Source of the DNA: Bolinopsis microptera
Taxonomy: Eukaryota > Ctenophora > Tentaculata > Lobata > Bolinopsidae
Assembly: GCF_026151205.1 (NCBI RefSeq)
Contig: NC_087083.1
Location: forward strand, 6,302,460-6,366,459
Direction of reading: 5' to 3'
DNA length: 64,000 bases
Below the pieces are notes generated by a model, which saw only the letters and a program-made list of their open reading frames with translations, had not been told where the DNA came from and did not search any database. Shown piece by piece: positions 1 to 10,690 of this stretch. Numbering within the stretch: position 1 is the stretch's first letter; the number at the start of each line of letters is the position of its first letter. The position numbers and the translations under genes were made by a program.

Positions 1-1890
1 GAGATATCTAACCTCAGTAATGGGACAATCAGACGAAGTTTTTCATTTCTAGGACAGAACTTGAAAAGATCTTTAATCGACTGGGGGACATCAAATTTAA
101 GAATTTTGAATAATTCCATAAATGTATGGTACATGTGCAGATTCTCCAGGTTCATAATTTTCTGCTCGGTGAATAGCGGTTTAGTGTGTTCAAGACAGTA
201 GTTCTTGCTAGCCATATGTTCGTTATAAGTTCTTGAACGTGCACAGGTTAAATAGTATTCTTTATGATCAAAATTGGGAATGTTACCAAATAGCAGTCTT
301 ATACATCGTTTTTGAATTGCAAAGATTTTATTCAGCTTATGTTTAGGGATCCCACCCCAGCAACTTATACAATAGCTAAGATGTGACATAAAAAGAGCAT
401 TGTATAGTTTCAAATATTCAGATTTGGGAATGAATTTGCAAATTCTCTTAATCGATACAATACTGGAGTTCAGCTTTAAAGATAAATGATTAAGATGTGG
501 TTCCCAGCTTAGCTGTTCGTCTATTATCACCCCAAGAAACTTTGTACATTGAACTTTTTCTAGCTTTTTGCCATCTATTAAAATCGTTAGATTCCTGTTA
601 AAGGGCCGTGTTCTGGCACAGGTCTGTGTTGCTCTTGACAAACCTGGCTGAAAATGCATATAACAACTTTTCCCTGCATTTATATGTAACTTGTTAGACT
701 CCATATAGTTACTGACTTGTTTCATTACATGATTAGCTTTTTCAAAAGCTTCCTGTGCTGAACTACCTATCACAAAAATATTTGTATCATCAGCAAACAG
801 GACGAATTCAGCCAAGCTTGAGGAGCTCACAATATCATTTATATAAATCAGAAATAGTAGAGGTCCTAACACTGACCCCTGGGGTACACCATACTCAACT
901 GAACACTTGTCCGACTTTTCAGTTTGAAAAGAAGTTACTTGGCTACGGTTTGTTAGATAGCTAGCAAGAGTTTTTAGTGCAATACCTCTTACTCCATAGT
1001 GTTCAAGTTTATGCAGGAGTTTATCGTGCTCAATTGTGTCAAATGCTTTACTTAGATCAATAAATATTCCAATTACATGATTTTTCTGTTCAATCTCATT
1101 AAGTATTTTATTGACAGAATAGTTTACGGCATGAGATGTTGATTGTTGAGTGTTGTTTTCTAAAACCAAATTGTCGATCATAAATCACGTTCATAGCACT
1201 GAGGTAATTATATAACCTATTATAGATTATTTTTTCAAGTATTTTTCCAAATATCGGTAATGTAGAAACAGGTCGATAGTTATCAAGGCATCGTGAGTCT
1301 CCTTTTTTATAAATTGGTGTAATAGAGCCCGTTTTAAGCTTGTTTGGAAAGACCCCATTGTCCAAGAACCAATTAAAGAATCTAGAGATATGACCAGACA
1401 GATAATTTACACTCTTTTTTAAGACTTTAACAGAGATATCACTTGCCTTCCCATTTTCAAGGCTACCAATGATTTTACTTATCTCTTCCTCGTCACAGGG
1501 GCTGAGAAAAAAAGAGTTCACTATTCTTTCTCTGCCCTTGAGGTATTGTTTAAACTTCGTCTTAATAAAATTGCCATCAGTTACCGTACGAGATGGTACA
1601 GAAGATTGAACTTTTGAATTAAGATTACGAGCAATAGACGAGAAGTAGATGTTAAATCCGTTAGCAATCTCACGGCGTTCAGTTACAATTCGACCATCAA
1701 TTAAGAATGATGCTTTTATATCTTTTTTAGATTTACCCCTGAGTTCGTTAATCAATTCCCAGGTTTTTTTAATATTTCCTTTAGCAAGTTCAAATTTTTT
1801 TCCATAGTGGGCTTTTTTCGCAGATTTTATAGCTTTGTTTAGGATAGAACGATACTCCTTATACTTAAGATATAAAGTTTCCTCACCTAA
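1..1890 (-). mobile_element. 5'-truncated non-LTR (LINE) retrotransposon, CR1/Jockey-like, running off the left edge
   Basis: The minus strand encodes an almost complete non-LTR reverse transcriptase plus part of the region before it, and the 3' end of the element lies outside the window. The coding similarity stops near 1880-1897, where the sequence changes to a helicase-like reading on the plus strand. I read this as a 5'-truncated insertion into, or next to, that sequence. No endonuclease domain is present, as expected after 5' truncation. Target-site duplications cannot be checked because the other end is missing. The clade is a guess from motif style; the non-LTR assignment is firm. Confidence 0.88.
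1..1890 (-). pseudogene. reverse transcriptase ORF of the LINE, frameshifted
   Basis: The enzyme would copy the element's RNA into DNA at a nicked target site. Two reading frames carry it. The first (about 1890 down to 1108) has the pre-RT region and the early motifs ITPIYKKGD, NYRPVSTLPIFGKILEK and FGFRKQHST. The second (about 1136 down to 1, open to the edge) has motif A (GIFIDLSKAFDTIEH), motif B (VPQGSVLGPLLFLIYINDI), the catalytic motif C as FADD (near 795-825) and the primer-grip-like FLGVIIDEQLSWEPH. The switch lies at 1137-1150, where plus-strand TGTTGAT is followed by TGTTGAG, a near-perfect 7-bp tandem duplication. The first frame therefore stops at 1108-1110. No other stop is seen in the second frame, so the copy looks young apart from this break. 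Confidence 0.9.
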
Positions 1891-1897
1891 TGGGTTG

Positions 1898-3138
1898 ATT
1901 TTGGTACACGAAGCCTTGAAACTAGAAGCTCCTCCTGAAGTAAGAGATTTTGTCGGTATCAAATATTTGACTGCTGAACAAGACAAGACATTAAAATCAA
2001 AAGAAAAGTTGTTGTGGATAGATGGACCCTCATGGACCGGCTGGGACCGGTAAAACAGTTATTATGTGCGGGAAGATTCTAGAGATAGCGTTATCTGATA
2101 AGAAGAACAAGATCGTGGTTATCACATTTGCTGGTGAAGGTAATAATGCTAACTTGTATGAAACTGCACTGGGTTACGCAGGGGTAAGCTGTGAGACGAT
2201 CACGGTTGAATATGAAGACCCCCATAACACATAAGTTGAGCTAAATGGGAAGTTAATAAATGTAGTTAGTAGAAGTGAGAAACCAAGTTGTTATCATCAA
2301 GATGGAACGACTGATAGGTTTACCTCAAAATATAGCGAATCTGATAGCATCTCAAACGGACAGTAGTGCATTTATAGACGATATGCAGGTTTTCTGGAAC
2401 TATTCTCCTCCCACTAACGTTGTGATGCAAGAGTTAATTGTTACTCTAAAATAAAGTTATCCGATGAACACCACGTGTGGGTAGCCTGTGACATGATACA
2501 GGGTCACTGGTATAAGTTTTATCGCAGCTTTGATCGCGAATATTTAGACACTGAACTGGTATTGTTGTCAGATGAGCAGCGAGTTTCTTTGTCTAAAAAC
2601 TTGAGGAACACCTTCGACATATCATCTGTTTTAGATGTGGTAAGGGATTTGTATACTGCAAAAAGCACTGCAAAAGTTTTTCCCAAAACAGGAGTGTGGA
2701 CATTTCATACATGGACCATTAACTACGATACATTTTATGGAGAGACTAGGTTACGATTACTGTACTATATTGTTTAAAGACGTTTTGATAAATGAATTTA
2801 AGATGTTATTGAAGACAAATGATTTAGATTATACTGATATAGGAATACTACACTCCGACGCTAATGTTATTGTAAAGACTGCTGTAGACACACTGAGAAC
2901 TGAAGGTTACGACACTGATAAAATAATAACGTGCAAGTGTCAAGATAGCCATTCAAGTGAGTGGCCTGCTGTTATTGCAGTGTTTTTATGGGAGGGACAT
3001 GAGCTTCATGATCTGAGTCTTCTTTATACCGCAATATCACGAGCACGGGTTAAGTGCTCTATTCTGATAATACACCGCCCGTTATTATCGTATGAAGATA
3101 GTTCAGATGATGCAGGTAAACACATTAACCGTAACTGA
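1898..3138 (+). pseudogene. superfamily-1 (UvrD/Schlafen-like) helicase or ATPase remnant, several frameshifts
   Basis: Motifs of an SF1 P-loop ATPase appear in order across five frame segments: LTAEQDKTLKSKEKLLWIDG (about 1960-2030), Walker A GPAGTGKT (about 2037-2060), a Walker B-like SAFIDDMQVFW (about 2365-2400), VWVACDMIQGHW (about 2475-2510), NLRNTFDISSVLDVVRDLY (about 2600-2660) and a terminal DLSLLYTAISRARVKCSIL (about 3015-3070), which matches motif VI of UvrD-like C-terminal domains. Frame changes fall near 2022-2040 (a 10-bp insertion inside the P-loop region), 2235-2266, 2445-2457 and 2695-2700. The reading ends with TGA at 3136-3138. Intron-like breaks were not needed, so this may be a processed or simply decayed copy. 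The 5' part is displaced by the LINE. The exact subfamily and cellular role cannot be told. Confidence 0.75.
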
Positions 3139-3727
3139 TTAGAGAAATTAGAGCCTATAGCTCGCGTGATAAAACATTATTAAGTTTAGTTTTGTAGTAG
3201 ATATGTTTAAAGTTACTTACTAATGTTACTGGGTTTTACGTATTATATTGACTGATATTGTATTGTTTAAATGGACTGCACATAATAACTTTCTCATATA
3301 AATCCATAGTTGAGGTTCATACAATGTTCATGAGTCTAGTAGAAGCGAATTACATACTGTTTCTACAAGACAGGGCTTGTAAAGCAAATGTAGGAATAAG
3401 AAATATTTGTAAGCAGTTTGTTTAACATGCCTATTCTTGCTCTTCGTTGAGAAATCAGACGCAAGCTAATATGCCGTGCAGTCAGGTTTCGAACTGACTG
3501 AACCAAATTAAAATATGTCCATCATTTACTCAATAAATATTTTTAAGTGCTGTTAATGCTAGTAGTATTGTCTTGAATAAACATATATTGATCATGTATT
3601 ATTATAGATCATGCGATTTACAACTATTCTGAAATAACATGCATCTTTAGTCCAATTTTGTAATACTTCATAAAATGTTTAGAGATAATTGTCTCTAATT
3701 CTACATCTAATAGTTCTTCTATCTGTA
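3139..3727. other. AT-rich intergenic DNA, no gene seen
   Basis: No coding similarity, RNA gene or clear repeat was recognised between the helicase remnant and the CT-rich minisatellite. Confidence 0.6.
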
Positions 3728-4190
3728 TGTTTTCAACCCCACTCTCCTCCTACCTCACTCTCCTCCTACCTCACTCTCCTCTTACCTCACTCTCCCCCTA
3801 CCTCACTCTCCTTCTACCTCACTCTCCTCCTACCTCACTCTCCTCCTACCTCACTCTCCTCCCACCTCACTCTCCTTCTACCTCACTCTCCTCCTACCTC
3901 ACTCTGCTCTTACCTCACTCTCCTCCTACCTCACTCTCCTCCTACCTCACTCTTCTCCTATCTCTCTCTCCTCCTACCTCACTCTCCTCCTACCTCACTC
4001 TCCTTCTACCTCACTCTCCTCCTACTTCACTCTCCTCCTACCTCACTCTCCTCTTACCTCACTCTCCTTCTACCTCACTCTCCTCCTACCTCACTCTCCT
4101 CCTACCTCACTCTCCTCTTACCTCACTCTCCTTCTACCTCACTCTCCTCCTACCTCACGCTCTTCCTATCTCACTCTCCTCCTACCTCAG
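3728..4190. repeat. 16-bp minisatellite, CT-rich on the plus strand
   Basis: About 29 copies of a unit close to TCTCCTCCTACCTCAC run almost without spacer, with C/T variants (CTCTTACC, CTTCTACC, CCCCTACC). Because 16 is not a multiple of 3, every frame gives a 16-residue peptide period rich in S, P, L and T; these frames are not genes. On the minus strand, the sense strand of the adjacent transporter, the unit is purine-rich and contains GAGGTAGGAG. The array overlaps the last few codons and the stop of that gene. Confidence 0.95.
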
Positions 4191-6715
4191 GAGGTGCACT
4201 GCATACCTCTGTGGTATACTTTCTATCCTTGAAAGGAACCCACTCGTCTCTCTTCAGGAAGTAAGCAAGCACAATGACCAGGGATGAAACAGCTGCAATC
4301 CCAGCTACCACGAAGAAAAAGAACGACCACTTTTGTTTGTAGACCTCCGTATAGTTTGGTGTATCAGGGGGAGTGTTGGTAATAGCCGCCATCAACAAGG
4401 GTCCTACAAACCCCGCCATCTGACCAAAACTATTGAATATCGAGCATTTTAGAGCAGAGTTATCAGGATCTAGTTCGTAATTTAGGGTTACCAAGCCGCC
4501 GGAAAAATACGTCGAGGATGCAATCGCACAAAATGACAAAATAATCACACCACCCGTGGTCGTGTTACTGTATGACATTCCGATGGCAAATATAATCTGA
4601 CATACCATGGGGAGAACGGTTAGAATCATTCTACACTCAACCCAGGACATGATCTTATCTAGTTTCTGATACAACACTGAGAATACAATAGTGCAAACAG
4701 CGATCAAAATGCATAGAGCTGTGTTCAATGATGCGATGAGAAGAGGTGATGCTCCCAGGACTTTATTCAGGTAGAATGGTATAACATTGAGGGTATTGTA
4801 CCAGATTAAAGCGTACCCAAAGTTGTGGATACAGAAGGCTAGTAGGTAGAGACGGCATATCCCTGATTTTAGTGTGTCAGGTGCTTGGTCTGATGCAGTT
4901 TGTTCAGCTTTGGAGTCGTTTGATTTTATGATTATTTCCTTTTCATCGTCTGTCAAGTACCTGGTGAGTATTTGGTGAGTTTTAACTGCAGTAAAATATA
5001 TTTTCATCCTGAAAATGAACTTAACTGTAATAAGGACTTGACACTTTATCTTAAAATTAACCTGCATCAGTTTTCAGTATTTGTTTACAAATACGGTTTA
5101 AGTTTAGCACTAACCAAGACTTTTCAAGAGATTCTTGCACGAAAAGAAGGTGAGACACGAGCCCTAACATGTATATAGCGCTCATAAAGTAGAAATAATA
5201 TCGCCAGTTGAAACTTTCGATTATCAGAGCAGCTAATAACCCTCCTGTGCCGCTGCCAACATTTGCTATAACTCCTGAAACCAGTTAATTAGGTTAATTA
5301 GGTTAATTATGTTAATTAGGTTAATTAGATTAATTAGGTTAATTAGGATAATTAGGTTAATTAGGTTAATTAGGTTAATTAGGCTAATTAGGTTAATTAG
5401 GTTAATTAGGTTAATTAGGTTAATTAGGTTAAGGTACAGTTGCAAATAACTCATGTGAAAACGATCATAGAGTGATTGTAACTAATTATCATCAGCATCA
5501 CAAGTTCTATACGTGAATGTTTTCTAATTCTACGTTAATAGTCAGGACTCAGGAGGATATTGATGAAAATCAATGGCTTAGTTTATATGCTTAATCATAT
5601 CCTTATTTGCAATAATTAATAATCATGCAAATAATTGATTTATCATGGTTCCTACCGGTCGCAGGAATTATTGTTTTGTTTTCATCGCCAACACTGAATT
5701 TTGCAAGGTAGTTGAAGTTGAATGCAACCATTACCCCTGCTAAAAACCCTCTTATCACCTGCGATAGTAAATGGCTAATTTCTCAACTTATGTAGTTTAA
5801 AATGATATTCCAAGTTCATGAATCAAGCTCGGGGTCAATGGTCAACGAGTAGGGAAGGAACCTACAAAGTTAAATTAACTTGAAACGTAATTGAGTATCA
5901 TATTAGTAAACACCAGCAAGAATACCTACCTGAGATATTATGAGTAACTCAACCGAAACATCTGCAATGGCAGGAAAGCACGCCACAATAATCCCGGAAG
6001 CCAAAAGCCAAAATCTGTAAGTTCTAAAAAAACCTGCAAAGAAATTTTATGGGTAAAACTCTTGATTTATTTTTGAAGGGAATCTTATATTTATAACAAA
6101 GGATGTTGAAGTGATTATTTCATGTTTTACATCTTATCTAATGATGTACAGTAGTTTTACGAAGAATTCAAGCCTCATATTTAGTGTTTCCCTTCGTGTA
6201 CCCAAATGCGACATATTTTTAACAAATAATGTGTCTACCAATACCTGTAAAACGTTTTGCAATGTAAGCTGTGACGGCTTGAACAGCGTACCCATAGAAG
6301 TAGGCGCCAATAACGAAGGCTTGCGTACTCTCCGACCAGCAGAACGTTCCCTCATCGTCAGGATCATTACAGCTCTTCTTTACTAGACCCTTCATCATTG
6401 CGATCGGAATACCAAACCTGTTGGACAGTTTATTCATGTATTTACACAGTCCCTACTCGAGACAAGATATTTAAGCTGTGTTATAATCGATATAGATAAT
6501 ATATCAAGATGTGGATACTGGCGGGGAGGCGATATAAATAATACGAATGCTAATTTCTTATCGGATTTTATTTGAACGGACATTACGTTGGTATTTAAAA
6601 TGTACTGTATAGTGTATTACCTTGCAATCATTTCGAAATAAAGCACCAGAAGAATGCTACAATATGCTAAGTACCGTCTTCTTACTCTGCACCATTTCTG
6701 TATCTCGGCAAACAT
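4171..6715 (-). CDS. SLC17-like major facilitator transporter, six exons, 474 aa
   Basis: A multi-pass anion-type transporter, rebuilt by splicing. The exons on the minus strand are 6715-6621, 6417-6245, 6033-5930, 5758-5656, 5274-5115 and 4960-4171. Every intron is GT...AG and phases agree throughout, giving 1425 nt with the stop. Exon 1 holds the first membrane segment (RRRYLAYCSILLVLYFEM). Exon 2 has WSESTQAFVIGAYFYGYAVQ, matching the SLC17 TM2 pattern. Exon 5 has TGGLLAALI and WRYYFYF. Exon 6 has a polar central loop after YLTDDEKEIIIK and TM7-TM12, including SIFNSFGQMAGFVGPLL. The family's usual WAPPxERS stretch is replaced by AKFSVGDENK, so substrate is not predictable. The start at 6715 is the first in-frame ATG in exon 1; an extra 5' exon is possible. 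The last residues (PPEVGGE) and the TGA come from the minisatellite. Length is typical for the family. Confidence 0.85.
5284..5432. repeat. 9-bp minisatellite (TTAATTAGG) in intron 4 of the transporter
   Basis: About 16 copies of GGTTAATTA with rare variants (TATG, AGAT, GGAT, GGCT). The array begins about 7 bp from the 3' splice site of the intron (exon 5 starts at 5274). On the sense strand each unit reads CCTAATTAA, which contains CTAAT, a branch-point-like core. Peptides such as INLINLINL from this stretch are artefacts of the repeat. Confidence 0.95.
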
Positions 6716-7540
6716 GGTCTTAAACGTTAGTCTAAGTCTAGTTGATTTGTGGTGCAGTGGTAAACTGGGAGGTAAGAAGGAAAGATTACAAATGAACAAA
6801 ACACCTCTAACAGAACCACGGACTAACTGATTTGAGATGAACCAACCATAATACCATAATGTTATTATTTAAGTCAGGTACCCCGAAAAAGTACCCATTT
6901 TCACCTATCTGAACTCGCTAATTCATCAATTATAGAATTATGTTAATATTATACCACCAAAAATATTATTATGTTGGCTCTTTTTGGTTTGCTAGATTGC
7001 ACAATGTTATCAAATTGCAATTAAAAACGTGTTCGATTACAGATTACAATAAAAGGGGAGAGATAACAGATAAACCGGTTTAACACGTAGAACATGAACT
7101 GAACTGTCTGAATGGCCCCTTTATTTCCTGTCTCGGACTTTCGATTCATAGTTATACTATACATAAGTCATCGATGATGTGTACATATGGTAGTGATCGA
7201 TGCTGTGTCTAATTTTGAAATGTTTGCATATAGTTTGTGAAACTGAAAGTTTGCATTTTCGCTGAAGTTCTTCAAATTAAAATTTCTTCCTTTGTTCTTA
7301 ATTAATACAATGCAGAGCATTCATTTTTGTGTATATATATATTTAGCGATCACGATTAAACTTATAAGAACAAACTTGGATACGTTTCGGAATAACTTCA
7401 TATGTTCAGATGACTTAATATTCTCAAAATTGTATGGGGTGAAATTGTGTCTGCAGCTTTCTGTAATCTGTATGCCCTCAATTACCATTTCAATTGTGTA
7501 ATAAGTTTTGAATCTCTACAAAAGCATCGCATACTTTTCC
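6716..7540. other. AT-rich region upstream of the transporter
   Basis: The segment lies between the transporter's first coding exon and the satellite array. The promoter and any 5' UTR exon should be here, but no TATA box or initiator could be picked out with confidence. No coding similarity was seen. Confidence 0.5.
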
Positions 7541-10500
7541 TGTAAAATTTCCATGACCGAAAATTTACAATTTTTACTGAATTTCACACCCGCTACCAAT
7601 TAGTAAGTCAACTATATAGATGGCATATGACACGATTGAGGTGCTGGAAGTTTGATATCGGTCGGAAAAAGCCCACAGCAGAAATCTTAAGAAAACAAAA
7701 AGTTGTATTTTCAAATAAAAAGTCTGTCCCATTTTCAAATAAAAAGTTTGTCCCATTTTCAAATATGAAATTTTCTGAACACAAATTTGACAGATTAGAT
7801 GACATTTTTGCCCACAAACCAATTAGTCAGTTAATTGATGATGGTATGAAACCAAATTGGGGTACTGGAAGTCAAAATCCCGAATAAAATTGTAAAATCA
7901 TATATTCCAAATCTCTGTCCCATTTTCAGTTTTTGAAGATGAAATTTCCAGGACCGAAATTTTACAGTTTTTACTGACTCTCTCACCTGCAACCAATTAG
8001 TAAGTCAACTATAGATGGCATATGACACGATTGAGGTGCTGGAAGATTGATATCGGTCGGAGGAAGCCCACAGCAGAAAGCTTAAGAAAACGAAAAGCTG
8101 TATTTTCAAAAGTCTGTCCCATTTTCAAATATGAAATTTTCTGAACACAAATTTGACAGATTAGATGACATTTTTGCCCACAAACCAATTAGTCAGTTAA
8201 TTGATGATGAAATGAAACCAAATTGGGGTACTGGAAGTCAAAATCCCGAATAAAATTGTAAAATCATATATTCCAAATCTCTGTCCCATTTTCAGTTTTT
8301 GAAGATGAAATTTCCAGGACCGAAATTTTACAGTTTTTACTGCATTTCTCACCTGCAACCAATTAGTAAGTAAACTATAGATGGCATATGACACGATTGA
8401 AGTGCTGGAAGATTGATATCGGTCGGAGGAAGCCCACAGCAGAAAGCTTAAGAAAACGAAAAGCTGTATTTTCAAAAGTCTGTCCCATTTTCAAATATGA
8501 AATTGTCTGAACACAAATTTGACAGATTAGATGACATTTTTGCCCACAAACCAATTAGTCGGTTAATTGATGATGGTATGAAACCAAATTTGGGTACTGG
8601 AAGTCAAAATCCCGAATAAAATTGTAAAATCATATATTCCAAATCTCTGTCCCATTTTCAGTTTTTGAAGATGAAATTTCCAGGACCGAAATTTTACAGT
8701 TCTTACTGAATTTCTCACCTGCAACCAATTAGTAAGTAAACTATAGATGACATATGACACGATTGAGGTGCTGGAAGATTGATATCGGTCGGAGGAAGCC
8801 CACAGCAGGAAGCTTAAGAAAACGAAAAGCTGTATTTTCAAAAGTCTGTCCCATTTTCAAATATGAAATTGTCTGAACACAAATTTGACAGATTAGATGA
8901 CATTTTTGCCCACAAACCAATTAGTCAGTTAATTGATGATGGTATGAAACCAAATTGGGGTACTGGAAGTCAAAATCCCGAATAAAATTGTAAAATCATA
9001 TATTCCAAATCTCTGTCCCATTTTCAGTTTTTGAAGATGAAATTTCCAGGACCGACATTTTACAGTTTTTACTGAATTTCTCACCTGCAACCAATTAGTA
9101 AGTCAACTATAGATGGCATATGACACGATTGAGGTGCTGGAAGATTGATATCGGTCGGAGGAAGCCCACAGCAGAAAGCTTAAGAAAACGAAAAGCTGTA
9201 TTTTCAAAAGTCTGTCCCATTTTCAAATATGAAATTTTCTGAACACAAATTTGACAGATTAGATGACATTTTTGCCCACAAACCAATTAGTCAGTTAATT
9301 GATGATGGTATGAAACCAAATTGGGGTACTGGAAGTCAAAATCCCGAATAAAATTGTAAAATCATATATTCCAAATCTCTGTCCCATTTTCAGTTTTTGA
9401 AGATGAAATTTCCAGGACCGAAATTTTACAGTTTTTACTGAATTTCTCACCTGCAACCAATTAGTAAGTAAACTATAGATGGCATATGACACGATTGAGG
9501 TGCTGGAAGATTGATATCGGTCGGAGGAAGCCCACAGCAGAAAGCTTAAGAAAACGAAAAGCTGTATTTTCAAAAGTCTGTCCCATTTTCAAATATGAAA
9601 TTGTCTGAACACAAATTTGACAGATTAGATGACATTTTTGCCCACAAACCAATTAGTCAGTTAATTGATGATGGAATGAAACCAAATTGGGGTACTGGAA
9701 GTCAAAATCCCGAATAAAATTGTAAAATCATATATTCCAAATCTCTGTCCCACTTTCAGTTTTTGAAGATGAAATTTCCAGGACCGAAATTTTACAGTTT
9801 TTACTGAATTTCTCACCTGCAACCAATTAGTAAGTAAATTATAGATGGCATATGACACGATTGAAGTGCTGGAAGATTGATATCGGTCGGAGGAAGCCCA
9901 CAGCAGAAAGCTTAAGAAAACGAAAAGCTGTATTTTCAAAAGTCTGTCCCATTTTCAAATATGAAATTGTCTGAACACAAATTTGACAGATTAGATGACA
10001 TTTTTGCCCACAAACCAATTAGTCGGTTAATTGATGATGGTATGAAACCAAATTTGGGTACTGGAAGTCAAAATCCCGAATAAAATTGTAAAATCATATA
10101 TTCCAAATCTCTGTCCCATTTTCAGTTTTTGAAGATGAAATTTCCAGGACCGAAATTTTAAAGTTCTTACTGAATTTCTCACCTGCAACCAATTAGTAAG
10201 TAAACTATAGATGACATATGACACGATTGAGGTACTGGAAGATTGATATCGGTCGGAGGAAGCCCACAGCAGAAAGTTTAAGAAAACGAAAAGCTGTATT
10301 TTCAAAAGTCTGTCCCATTTTCAAATATGAAATTTTCTGAACACAAATTTGACAGATTAGATGACATTTTTGCCCACAAACCAATTAGTCAGTTAATTGA
10401 TGATGGTATGAAACCAAATTCGGGTACTGGAAGTCAAAATCCCGAATAAAATTGTAAAATCATATATTCCAAATCTCTGTCCCATTTTCAGTTTTTGAAG

Positions 10501-10690
10501 ATGAAATTTCCAGGACCGAAATTTTACAGTTTTTACTGAATTTCTCAACCGCAACCAATTAGTAAGTCAACTATAGATGGCATATGACACGATTGAGGTG
10601 CTGGAAGATTGATATCGGTCGGAGGAAGCCCACAGCAGAAAGCTTAAGAAAACGAAATGCTGTATTTTCAAAAGTCTGTCCCATTTTCAA
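7541..10690. repeat. satellite sub-block A: 4-monomer higher-order repeat (1464 bp)
   Basis: Private variants recur at exactly four monomers: AGTCGGTTAATT at 8558 and 10022, AAATTTGGGTACTGG near 8587 and 10051, and GAAGTGCTGG near 8399 and 9863. The first monomer carries a local 24-bp duplication (about 7709-7756) that repeats the TCTGTCCCATTTTCAAATAA stretch. Confidence 0.8.
10683..10690. repeat. left 8-bp target-site duplication of the hAT-like element
   Basis: ATTTTCAA, identical to 11755-11762 on the far side of the element. Confidence 0.92.

Noticed and set aside
3689..4287. Long S/P/L/T-rich plus-strand frames of about 190 codons
   Set aside because: They are translations of the 16-bp minisatellite in two frames; the opposite strand carries the real transporter exon.
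5266..5454. Frame of repeated INL residues
   Set aside because: Translation of the intronic 9-bp repeat.
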